64,000 nt of DNA. Source: Anaerolineales bacterium. Lineage in GTDB: Bacteria; Chloroflexota; Anaerolineae; Anaerolineales; UBA4823. Each line of letters starts with the position of its first letter. Within the stretch, counting starts at the first letter, position 1. Positions 53,085 to 61,089 of the stretch are shown one piece after another. The stretch is taken from assembly GCA_003105035.1 (NCBI GenBank), contig PQAL01000037.1, positions 9,813 through 73,812 of the forward strand, in the 5' to 3' direction. Position numbers and translations under genes: made by a program. The notes below the pieces were generated by a model, which was not told where the DNA came from, did no database searches, and saw only the letters and a program-made list of their open reading frames with translations.

Positions 53085-54146
53085 TCACACAATGCTCTTC
53101 AGGTATTGGTGGAAGGCTGCATTGAAATCGTTCGGCTTTTCCAGGAAGGGTATATGGGCTGCATCCTGAATGACGACTTCTTGATAAGACCCACCAGCAG
53201 CTTGATATTTTTCAAGCACGGCTCTAATCTGGTCGATCATCGGTTGGGGAGGATAAACCTCATCTCCCGGCCAGCCTGGAATATAGCCCAGCTTTCCCAG
53301 GTATCCCACATCCGATAGCGACTGATTCGATATGACCTGATCCCGCTCTCCACGGATCCAAATCAATGGGATCTTGATCCGCCCATCATAGATCTGGTTA
53401 ACATCGCCCAGGTATTTGGGTGAAGTGGCATTTTGAGCGCCCCACACACCCGGTGCTATAAACGGCCAGTTGGGTGAAGAAACGAAATCTCCAGGGATGT
53501 CTTTATCGCCCAGGTGCACATTGAGGACTGAATCCAGTAGTTCTTCTTCTCTGGGTGGGATAAAACCAGGACTGAAGAGTGTACGCATACTCGCACGTGG
53601 TGAAGATGGGCTATCTAGACTGCGATCTTTTGCTCCAGCCCGTTTGATGAGTTCCATATTGCTGGTGCCACCTCCAGTGCCAGCATGATCAGCATAACAG
53701 GGAGTGCCAATTTCATCTTTCGTTCCGCTGAAGCCAAATGGGGAGCCGGGGCTCACCAGGGTAATGGATGAAATGCGCTGGGGATGATCCACCATGAGTT
53801 GCCAGACGATGAAACCACCCAGTGAACAGCCTACAATGTGGGCTTGATCAATTCCAAGATAATCAAGTAAAGCTATGGCATCATCCACCCAATCCCTAAC
53901 ACCCCGCGTGGCATCAATCTTCTTTTGCAGGTCTGCCTCACCATAACCCCGCTGATCTGGGGCAATGCTCCAAAATCCGGACGGAAGCGCCAGTATGGTC
54001 TGCTCCCACCAGGTAGCACAGGACCAGTTCCCGTGCAGGAACAAAACCGGAGCGCCTTTCCCTTGCCGGCTGAATAACACCCGGGTGGTGATCCTGTTTG
54101 TGGTAATGGTTTTTGCTTGAATACCTTCTAGAGTTGGAATGTTCAT
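53085..54146 (-). CDS. Alpha/beta hydrolase
   Basis: The 353-residue enzyme has oxyanion loop LFLHGNW, nucleophile elbow GCSLGGF with S108, the Asp region WIRGERDQVISNQS and catalytic His in IQDAAHIPFLEKP. No signal peptide; AAGGAG precedes the ATG. Probably hydrolyses an ester, lactone, thioester or C-C bond of the pathway substrate. It lies between the KAS III-like gene and aconitase X. Confidence 0.9.
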   Translation of the reverse strand: MNIPTLEGIQAKTITTNRITTRVLFSRQGKGAPVLFLHGNWSCATWWEQTILALPSGFWSIAPDQRGYGEADLQKKIDATRGVRDWVDDAIALLDYLGIDQAHIVGCSLGGFIVWQLMVDHPQRISSITLVSPGSPFGFSGTKDEIGTPCYADHAGTGGGTSNMELIKRAGAKDRSLDSPSSPRASMRTLFSPGFIPPREEELLDSVLNVHLGDKDIPGDFVSSPNWPFIAPGVWGAQNATSPKYLGDVNQIYDGRIKIPLIWIRGERDQVISNQSLSDVGYLGKLGYIPGWPGDEVYPPQPMIDQIRAVLEKYQAAGGSYQEVVIQDAAHIPFLEKPNDFNAAFHQYLKSIV

Positions 54147-54176
54147 ATTTTTTCTCCTTTTTTCTCCCAGATTAGT

Positions 54177-55205
54177 TTAAGAAGCTCCCCATTTTACACA
54201 GGCAGCTCCCCACACATAGCCCACCCCGGCTGCCACGATAATCATTAAATCCCCATCCTTCAACTTACCTTGTTTCTGCCCCTCAATGATGTTGATGATG
54301 CTATCTTGCTCGCCTGAATGGCCGTAAGTGTCATTGTAGACTCCTTGCGCCTCGGTCAATCCAAGCAGCAGGAGCATCTCTTTGTAGGAAGAAGGCTTAA
54401 CCAAGATCATATTGAGAAAATCCAGGTCGCTGCGATTATATCCACTCTTTCTCAAGGCCTGATCGATGCAGTACAACCAGTTTTTCATGGAAACCTGGTT
54501 GAGACGCTCCTTCATCTTTTCCATGTCAAATACTTCGATCTTGAAAAGCCCTTTGGCTACTGCTTCATCCGTGGGGTGTTGCAGGGTCCCGCTGGCTGGC
54601 ACGACAATATTCCTGCTCAGGCAGCCATCAGTCATCAAGTGGCTGCCCAGAATGTGATTGGATGGCCAATCCCTCTTGATCAGCATTGCACCAGCACCAG
54701 CCCCCAGGTTGAAGGCGAAGCTGGTGCGCGTATTTTTCAAGTTGACGAAATCTCCCGCCCGGTAACCACCCGCAATCAGAACGGTGTTAATATCCGGATC
54801 AGAATACATCATATTCTTGGCCAGCTTGAGAGCGCTGATGGTTGTGCAACAACGCATGTGGATATCCATCGCCCAGGCTTTTTTCGCTCCAATCTGGTAT
54901 GCCAGGTCGATCCCCGCTGTCCAATTTATGTATTCTTTCCACTCCTCGGTCGTGCACAGCACCAGGTCAATCTCGTCTAGAGAAATATCGGTCTTTGATA
55001 AGCAATCCCTGGTTGCCCAGACGGCCATCTGGTTGGGCTGTTCCTCGGGTTCAGCCATGCGTTTTTCAGTAATGCCGAATTTCTCGCGGATCACCGATTC
55101 CTCAATTCCGCTCTCGTCTGCAATATCAGCAGCAGTGACAATATGATTGGGCAGATACATGCCCACACTGACAATTCCAGCTGAGAATCGGTTTTTCGCT
55201 GACAT
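54177..55205 (-). CDS. KAS III/FabH-like thiolase-fold protein with altered triad
   Basis: The 342-residue protein has the KAS III architecture: GIVSVGMYLPNHIVTAADIA, EESVIREKFGITEKRMAEPE and an active-site Cys in AMDIHMRCCTTISALKLA (C119). The His-bearing HQAN motif is replaced by LVKPSSYKEMLLLLGL and the GNTSAAS Asn motif by YGHSGEQDSI. So Cys is kept but the His and Asn are not at the usual places. It is unlikely to be a standard fatty-acid initiator. ATG 55205 is preferred over the GTG three codons upstream (AAGGTGAT spacing). It may catalyse an acyl transfer between CoA esters. Confidence 0.85.
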   Translation of the reverse strand: MSAKNRFSAGIVSVGMYLPNHIVTAADIADESGIEESVIREKFGITEKRMAEPEEQPNQMAVWATRDCLSKTDISLDEIDLVLCTTEEWKEYINWTAGIDLAYQIGAKKAWAMDIHMRCCTTISALKLAKNMMYSDPDINTVLIAGGYRAGDFVNLKNTRTSFAFNLGAGAGAMLIKRDWPSNHILGSHLMTDGCLSRNIVVPASGTLQHPTDEAVAKGLFKIEVFDMEKMKERLNQVSMKNWLYCIDQALRKSGYNRSDLDFLNMILVKPSSYKEMLLLLGLTEAQGVYNDTYGHSGEQDSIINIIEGQKQGKLKDGDLMIIVAAGVGYVWGAACVKWGAS

Positions 55206-55220
55206 CCTAATCACCTTGCC

Positions 55221-55979
55221 CTAAGTACCGACCACCAGGCCACCATCCACTCTCAAGACTGCTCCAGTGATAAAGCTAGCCTCATCCGATGCCAGGAAAA
55301 CATACGCATTGGCAACCTCGGAAGGCAGCCCGAAACGCCCCAGCGGCTGGTGCTTCCTAAATTCTGCCAGGATATTTTCAGGCATGCTTTGCAACATATC
55401 AGTCATAATCGATCCTGGTGCTATTGCATTAACCCGGATGCTATACCGGCCTAATTCGCGTGCCCAAACTTTGGTCATACCCACCACGCCGGCTTTGGAA
55501 GCTACATAATTGGTCTGGCCGAAGTTGCCATCCAGGCCAACCACAGAAGAAGAGTTCACGATCGAACCTGACCCCTGGCGGATCATGTACGGGGCTACCG
55601 CCTGGGTGCAATTGAATACGCCTTTTAGATTGATCGCAATGACCGCGTCAAAGGCCTCCTGTGACATCTGACTGACCAGCTGACCATCTTTGAATTTTAC
55701 TAATTGGCTGTCTTTGAGAATACCAGCGTTATTGATCAGGATATCGATCCTGCCTGATTTCCTGGCAGCCTCATCCACCCATGTTTGCACTGAACTCCGG
55801 TCGGAGACATCAACAATCGAGAAAGTGCAGCCCAGTTCGCTGGCTGTTGCCTCTCCCGCTGTTTCATTGATATCACAGATGAATACGCTGGCCCCCTGTT
55901 GGACAAAGGCTTTCGCAGTTGCCTTACCAATTCCAGCAGCACCACCTGTGATCAATGCCACCTTATCTTTGAGTCTCAT
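55221..55979 (-). CDS. Short-chain dehydrogenase/reductase (FabG-like)
   Basis: The 252-residue classical SDR has ITGGAAGIGKATAKAF, INNAG and the Ser-Tyr-Lys set in SIVNSSSVVG and GQTNYVASKAG. The C-terminal FLASDEASFITGAVLRVDGG is typical of FabG. It should oxidise or reduce a 3-hydroxy/3-oxo intermediate with NAD(P). It overlaps the acyl-CoA synthetase 2 gene by 4 nt. Confidence 0.93.
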   Translation of the reverse strand: MRLKDKVALITGGAAGIGKATAKAFVQQGASVFICDINETAGEATASELGCTFSIVDVSDRSSVQTWVDEAARKSGRIDILINNAGILKDSQLVKFKDGQLVSQMSQEAFDAVIAINLKGVFNCTQAVAPYMIRQGSGSIVNSSSVVGLDGNFGQTNYVASKAGVVGMTKVWARELGRYSIRVNAIAPGSIMTDMLQSMPENILAEFRKHQPLGRFGLPSEVANAYVFLASDEASFITGAVLRVDGGLVVGT

Positions 55980-57535
55980 GGTTTTTCCTCTTGCTTGTCA
56001 TTTTTAGATTTAACAAGTTTTTCGACTAACAATTTTTTATCCACCTTATTGGCGCCTGTTTTAGGCAGCTGGTTGAGAAAGATGACCGACTTTGGTACTT
56101 TGTAATGCGCCAGCCGATCTTTCATCCATTTGATCAGCCCTTCATCATTTAGTGTGCTATGTGGTTGCAGCACAACCACTGCACAACCCACTTCACCCCA
56201 TTTGGAATCTGGCATAGGGATGACCGCGGCTTCCAGGATGTCCGGGTGGCTATGCAGGATGTCCTCAATTTCAGCGGGATATATATTTTCACCCCCCGAT
56301 TTGATCATGTTTTTCAGCCGGCCGACGATATAGTAACAATTATCCTCATCCATTCTTGCGAGATCACCCGTATGAAGCCATCCATCCTCCAAAACAGCTT
56401 CGGTGGCCATCGGGTTTTTCCAATAACCTCCGAACACATGCGGGCCGCGCACCATCAGCTCGCCCACCTGATTAGCGCCCAATAGATTCCCACTGTCATT
56501 AACTATTTTTACGTCAACATGGAACAACGGCCGTCCCACAGATCCGATCTTATTTTTTGCCACTTCATTTGGCAACCAGAAGGTATTCGGGCCTGCTTCT
56601 GTCAGTCCATACCCCTCCTTGAATTCCACACCCTTCTTCCAAAAGGCCTCATAAACCACTCTCGGACAATTGCCACCGCCAGCCATCACCAAGCGCACCC
56701 TAGAAAGGTCCAATGACTCCCAGCGCGGGTGCTGGATCATTGCCAGCAGCATGACGGGCACACCAAAGAAAAAGGTTATTCCAAGCCCTTCGATCTGGTT
56801 GAAGATTCGATCAACATCAAATCCCTTGCATAGTATGGTCGTGCCGCCTACGTACACGATCGGCTGCATCATCACATTGATCCCACCGGTGTGGAACATC
56901 GGCATGTAATGGGGTACGATATCATCTGGCCGCAACCCCCAGCTAACCACGGTATTGATTGAGTTCCAGGTCAGTGAACGGTAATTCAGGATTGCACCCT
57001 TCGGAAGACCAGTTGTCCCACCTGTATAGCAAATAATCCACGGATCCTCCCAATCCAGCTCCACAGGTTCCGGCTGGGTCTCCGGCCACCTTCCAGCTTC
57101 CTCCAGCCAGGAGATATCACCGGTTCGTTGTGGTTGGCCAAGACAAATAAGCTTGGGTTCAGGTTTAACCCTTTGCCAGATCTGCTCGACCTGTGCTGTC
57201 CACTCAGGACCATACATCAATACTTTAGGTTCAAAATCGGTAATCAGTCTCCCAATCTCACCCGCCGTAAGGCGCCAATTAATCACCTGCAAAATTGCCC
57301 CTAACTTGTTACAGGCAAAGATCGTATCCAGATATTCCATCCGGTTCAAAGAATAAATGCAGATACGATCTCCATTTCCGATCCCGAGTGCCTGCTGGAA
57401 AAAGTTCGCCATACGATTAACCCGGTGATTCCAGAGTTGATAAGTAATTTCCAGGTTTCCATGCTCAGCATCAATGAGAGCTATCTTGTCGGGTGACAAC
57501 AACTCCCTTCGATATAGCCAATCACCAAAAAACAT
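55976..57535 (-). CDS. Acyl-CoA synthetase (AMP-forming) 2
   Basis: The 519-residue ANL enzyme starts at 57535, where TAGGAGG lies 5 nt upstream; the longer frame would overlap the HpaB-family gene. Motifs: IICYTGGTTGLPKGA, EGYGLTEAGPNTFW, DGWLHTGDLARMDEDNCYYI, RLKNMIKSGGENIYPAEIED and LPKTGANKVDKKLL with the catalytic lysine. It differs clearly from synthetase 1, so two different acids are probably activated. It follows the HpaB-like gene by 22 nt. Confidence 0.92.
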   Translation of the reverse strand: MFFGDWLYRRELLSPDKIALIDAEHGNLEITYQLWNHRVNRMANFFQQALGIGNGDRICIYSLNRMEYLDTIFACNKLGAILQVINWRLTAGEIGRLITDFEPKVLMYGPEWTAQVEQIWQRVKPEPKLICLGQPQRTGDISWLEEAGRWPETQPEPVELDWEDPWIICYTGGTTGLPKGAILNYRSLTWNSINTVVSWGLRPDDIVPHYMPMFHTGGINVMMQPIVYVGGTTILCKGFDVDRIFNQIEGLGITFFFGVPVMLLAMIQHPRWESLDLSRVRLVMAGGGNCPRVVYEAFWKKGVEFKEGYGLTEAGPNTFWLPNEVAKNKIGSVGRPLFHVDVKIVNDSGNLLGANQVGELMVRGPHVFGGYWKNPMATEAVLEDGWLHTGDLARMDEDNCYYIVGRLKNMIKSGGENIYPAEIEDILHSHPDILEAAVIPMPDSKWGEVGCAVVVLQPHSTLNDEGLIKWMKDRLAHYKVPKSVIFLNQLPKTGANKVDKKLLVEKLVKSKNDKQEEKP

Positions 57536-57557
57536 GCATCCTCCTACTTGACCATAT

Positions 57558-59018
57558 CTACTTTTGAGGCTCTGGAACAGCTTCTTCAATGCCCATCAAG
57601 GCTTTGGCATATTCGACATATTCCTCGAAAGGTGTGTTGAAGCGCACAATCAACCTGGCACCATCCGGCGAACCCCCTCCGTGCATACAGCCAGGCACAC
57701 CTCCACCAATAGTCAACCATTCTGCTAAGCGTGCACTTCTATAACGAGTTTCAGCACTGACAGGCCCAGCTTTATAATATTTTTGGAGGATTTTTCCATA
57801 TCGCTCATCGGTAAAATCCTCATAGGAAGGCATGCAGCCTGTTTCTACCATCCCACCACCGATCTCCTGCGTAAGGCGCTTGGTTTCATAAGGTAAAGTC
57901 GCTACCATGACCTTGTTCGTATGGGCAGTGAGCGGGTCGGCGAAAAAGGATCCGGAAGGATGCTGGGTGCCCAGTGCACATGCGCCAACACCCAGTCCAT
58001 AGGTGACCTGGTTATTGATGGACATATCGACCAGCTTATTCATAAAGGTTTTAGATGGCAGTCCATTAGCGCGTGCCACCAATACGGATGCGCCGATCAT
58101 CACGTCTCCCTGTCCGGATACACACGCACCAATACAAGCCCGGTAATTAGCGGTGAAGAATTGGATAAACTTACCAGTGTACTTGGCCTCTCCACACATA
58201 AAGACCCGTTCATTGGGGACGAAAACATCGTCAAATAATAAAAGTCCTTGCGTAATCCCTGTCCTCGGAACCTCGCCTTCAGCATACTCTCCCAGATCGC
58301 GCTGGTCACTCGGACGGGTGGCTTCAATAATGGTCAAGCCCTCGATATCACGCGGTACAACGCAGCACAACGAATAATCCTTCTCGGACTCCTGGTAAGC
58401 ACCGCCCGGAAGCAAAAATATTTCATTGGAGGCTGCAACCCCACAGATCATCAGCTTTGCGCCTCGAATGATAATGCCATCGCTTCGAATTTCCTTTATC
58501 CGCAGATTTACATCCGGGTCTGCTTGCTGGGAGGGTTTCAAGCTACGGTCGCCTTTTGCATCCGTGAGTGCACCCGCGACGACCAGACCATTAGCCTGGG
58601 CAGTCAGAATCCATGCTTTCAATCGTTCATGATATTGGGTGCCATATTCGGCATCCATATCCTGGGTGATTGCCCACATCACGTTTTGGGCATTCCAGCC
58701 AACACATACCCCTCCGGTACAGCTGCCCGTTCTCCGGTAGTTCTGCCGCTTCATTTTCATATTGGAGATCAGGTCGTCCGCGCTATTCATCATCGAATTC
58801 CAGCGATGGATTTTTTCACCGGTGAAAGATGACTTCGTGGTGTAGATATCGGCTAATTGGGGTTCATCTGCTGCGTCAAAATTACGGGCGTGGCTTTCGA
58901 CTGTGCGTTTTGTGGCAGGATGCTGGGTAACATCGGTGATTAATTGCCCAAATTTATAGATGTTCGGCTTCAGCTTCTTGAGCGATTCCAAATATTCGTG
59001 GCGGGTTTTCAGGGTCAT
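57558..59018 (-). CDS. HpaB-family flavoprotein (4-hydroxyphenylacetate hydroxylase / 4-hydroxybutyryl-CoA dehydratase-like)
   Basis: The 486-residue protein has the HpaB fold: the N-terminal EYLESLKKLKPNIYKFG, central acyl-CoA-dehydrogenase-like FAD part (LFDDVFVPNERVFMCGEA, GQGDVMIGASVLVARANGL) and the C-terminal helical bundle. 4-Hydroxybutyryl-CoA dehydratase binds a 4Fe-4S cluster through Cys99, Cys103, His292 and Cys299. Here C100 and C105 (SCTGGVC), C295 and C299 (YRACIGAC) are present, but position 292 is Tyr. So a cluster is possible but the ligand set is not standard. Monooxygenase or dehydratase/isomerase roles are both open. It starts the enzyme part of the cluster, next to the importer. 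Confidence 0.8.
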   Translation of the reverse strand: MTLKTRHEYLESLKKLKPNIYKFGQLITDVTQHPATKRTVESHARNFDAADEPQLADIYTTKSSFTGEKIHRWNSMMNSADDLISNMKMKRQNYRRTGSCTGGVCVGWNAQNVMWAITQDMDAEYGTQYHERLKAWILTAQANGLVVAGALTDAKGDRSLKPSQQADPDVNLRIKEIRSDGIIIRGAKLMICGVAASNEIFLLPGGAYQESEKDYSLCCVVPRDIEGLTIIEATRPSDQRDLGEYAEGEVPRTGITQGLLLFDDVFVPNERVFMCGEAKYTGKFIQFFTANYRACIGACVSGQGDVMIGASVLVARANGLPSKTFMNKLVDMSINNQVTYGLGVGACALGTQHPSGSFFADPLTAHTNKVMVATLPYETKRLTQEIGGGMVETGCMPSYEDFTDERYGKILQKYYKAGPVSAETRYRSARLAEWLTIGGGVPGCMHGGGSPDGARLIVRFNTPFEEYVEYAKALMGIEEAVPEPQK

Positions 59019-59051
59019 TTATAACTCCTCTTTACTAATTTCAGAATTTGA

Positions 59052-60110
59052 TCATTGTGATTGAACATATAAGCACGCAACCTGATGCTCTGAAGTCACT
59101 TTAACATAATCAGGATCGACTTCCCTACAATCATTATGTGCAACCGGACAGCGAGGATGGAAACGGCATCCGGGTGGCACATTTATAGGATTTGGGACTT
59201 CACCACTCAGGATCACCCTTTCGCGTTGCCTACGCGGGTTTGGCGCAGGTAGCACAGAAACCAATGCGCGGGTATAAGGGTGTTGGGGATTTGCCAAGAC
59301 TTCCTTTGTTGGCCCTAGCTCAACAATCCTTCCCAGATACATCACTGCGATTCGGTCGGTAAATATCCCTGCGGTTGCCAGATCATGGGTCGTGTAAATA
59401 ATCGTGATATTCCTTTTATTGCGCAGATCCAGCAATAAAGTTAAGAATTCGGCGCGGATGGAGACATCCAACATAGACACAGGTTCATCCGCGATCAATA
59501 GCTGTGGCTCGAGCACCAGTGCTCCGGCGATGACCACTCGTTGGCGCTGCCCGCCGGAAAGCCCATCGGGATACCTGCCCCAAAAATGATCTGCCGGGGC
59601 CAAACCGCTGGATTCCAAAGAGACCCTCACACGTTCCATCCGATCACTTTCCGAAAGCGATATTCCATGGATGTCTAGGGGTTCAGCGACGATCTCAAGT
59701 ATTTTCTGCCTGGGATCCAGTGATTCATAAGGGTCCTGGAAGACCATTTGAGCACGTTTTCTGAGAAGCAGGATCTGCTCACGCTTGTTCAATTTTGCCA
59801 GATCAACATTAACGGGATCATTTAAATCGCCAATCCTTCCCTGACTCCAATATGCTATATCGATTCCATCAAAGAGGATCTTTCCTTTGCTGGGTATCTG
59901 GAGACCTAATATATTCATTCCGACAGTCGTCTTCCCTGAACCAGATTCTCCCACCAGAGCTAAAATCTCTCCCTTATCTAGGGTAAAACTCACATCATCC
60001 ACGGCGTGAACTACTTTTGGTGGTTTGCGAGTCATTCGCGAAACGAGAGATTGCGAGATGGGAAAATATTTATATAAATTGATTACACTCAATAGCGTAG
60101 AGTCAGGCAT
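59052..60110 (-). CDS. ABC transporter ATP-binding protein, DppF type
   Basis: The 352-residue ATPase starts at the ATG at 60110, overlapping the DppD-type gene by 8 nt. The longer frame to 60311 adds 67 residues read out of frame through that gene. Motifs: Walker A GESGSGKT, signature LSGGQRQRV, Walker B LLIADEPVSMLD, THDLA and the C-terminal oligo_HPY part PPGCRFHPRCPVAHNDC. Together with the two upstream transporter genes it forms an oligopeptide-type importer. Confidence 0.93.
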   Translation of the reverse strand: MPDSTLLSVINLYKYFPISQSLVSRMTRKPPKVVHAVDDVSFTLDKGEILALVGESGSGKTTVGMNILGLQIPSKGKILFDGIDIAYWSQGRIGDLNDPVNVDLAKLNKREQILLLRKRAQMVFQDPYESLDPRQKILEIVAEPLDIHGISLSESDRMERVRVSLESSGLAPADHFWGRYPDGLSGGQRQRVVIAGALVLEPQLLIADEPVSMLDVSIRAEFLTLLLDLRNKRNITIIYTTHDLATAGIFTDRIAVMYLGRIVELGPTKEVLANPQHPYTRALVSVLPAPNPRRQRERVILSGEVPNPINVPPGCRFHPRCPVAHNDCREVDPDYVKVTSEHQVACLYVQSQ

Positions 60111-61089
60111 TTTGAATCCCGGATTGTTTCTGGTCGAATAAATGGCAGGCAATTGAATGATGCTGAGGGAATTCAACCAGCCGAGGTGGTTCCTGGCTAC
60201 ACAGATCCATGACCAGGTTACAGCGCGGGCTAAAACGGCAACCAGGGGGAAGATCATCCAAGCGTGGAGGAACTCCTGGAATAGAGACAAGTTCCGCAGT
60301 GAGATTGTCAATATCTGGGAAGGCTTTCAATAATCGCTGGGTATATGGGTGTTTGGCCTCGTTATAGATTATGTCACTTGAGGCGTATTCCGCCACCTTT
60401 CCGCCGTACATCACCAGTACATCATCACATAACTCAGCCACCACACCCAGGTCATGCGTGACCAGGATCAAAGCCAGATTCAGCTCACGCTGCAGTTTCT
60501 TTAGCAGCTGGGTTATCTGGGCCTGGATCATCACATCTAGAGCGGTGGTTGGCTCATCTGCGATCAATATTTTAGGATTGCACGATAAAGCCATGGCAAT
60601 AATTGCCCTCTGGCGCATCCCACCACTATACTGGTGAGGATATTGCTTAGCCCGTTCAGGGGCAATTCCAACCAAACTGAGTAGTTCGCCAGTCCTTTCA
60701 CGCGCTTCCCTTTTTGTTTTTACCTGTTTATGCTTCAGTAATGCCTCAACGATCTGGCTTTCAACCGTCCTCACAGGGTTGAGCGAATTCATCGCTCCCT
60801 GAAATACCATTGAAATTTCACCCCAGCGGACCTGACGCATTTGATCTTCGCTGATTTGAAGCAGATCGGTATGATTAAACAGAACCTGACCGTCAATAAT
60901 CCGCCCCTCATCGGGAAGCAACCGCATCAGTGCCAGGATGATGGTCGTCTTTCCACAACCACTTTCTCCGACGATCCCAAGCGAACAACCTGCCTCAAGC
61001 TTAAAACTAACCCTTTCAACCGCATTCAGGGCGGTATCCTCTTCGGTGAGGTAACAGATGGAGAGATTCTTGACATCCAGAATAGTCAT
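60103..61089 (-). CDS. ABC transporter ATP-binding protein, DppD type
   Basis: The 328-residue ATPase has Walker A GESGCGKT (41-48), signature YSGGMRQRA, Walker [18 protein letters not shown] and the Cys-rich C-terminus PPGCRFSPRCNLVMDLC. It overlaps the fused permease gene by 4 nt and the next ATPase by 8 nt. Confidence 0.93.
   Translation of the reverse strand: MTILDVKNLSICYLTEEDTALNAVERVSFKLEAGCSLGIVGESGCGKTTIILALMRLLPDEGRIIDGQVLFNHTDLLQISEDQMRQVRWGEISMVFQGAMNSLNPVRTVESQIVEALLKHKQVKTKREARERTGELLSLVGIAPERAKQYPHQYSGGMRQRAIIAMALSCNPKILIADEPTTALDVMIQAQITQLLKKLQRELNLALILVTHDLGVVAELCDDVLVMYGGKVAEYASSDIIYNEAKHPYTQRLLKAFPDIDNLTAELVSIPGVPPRLDDLPPGCRFSPRCNLVMDLCSQEPPRLVEFPQHHSIACHLFDQKQSGIQNA

Noticed and set aside
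59052-60311. A 419-residue form of the DppF-type ATPase
   Set aside because: The first 67 residues are read out of frame through the DppD-type gene. The ATG at 60110 gives the normal family N-terminus and a normal 8-nt overlap.
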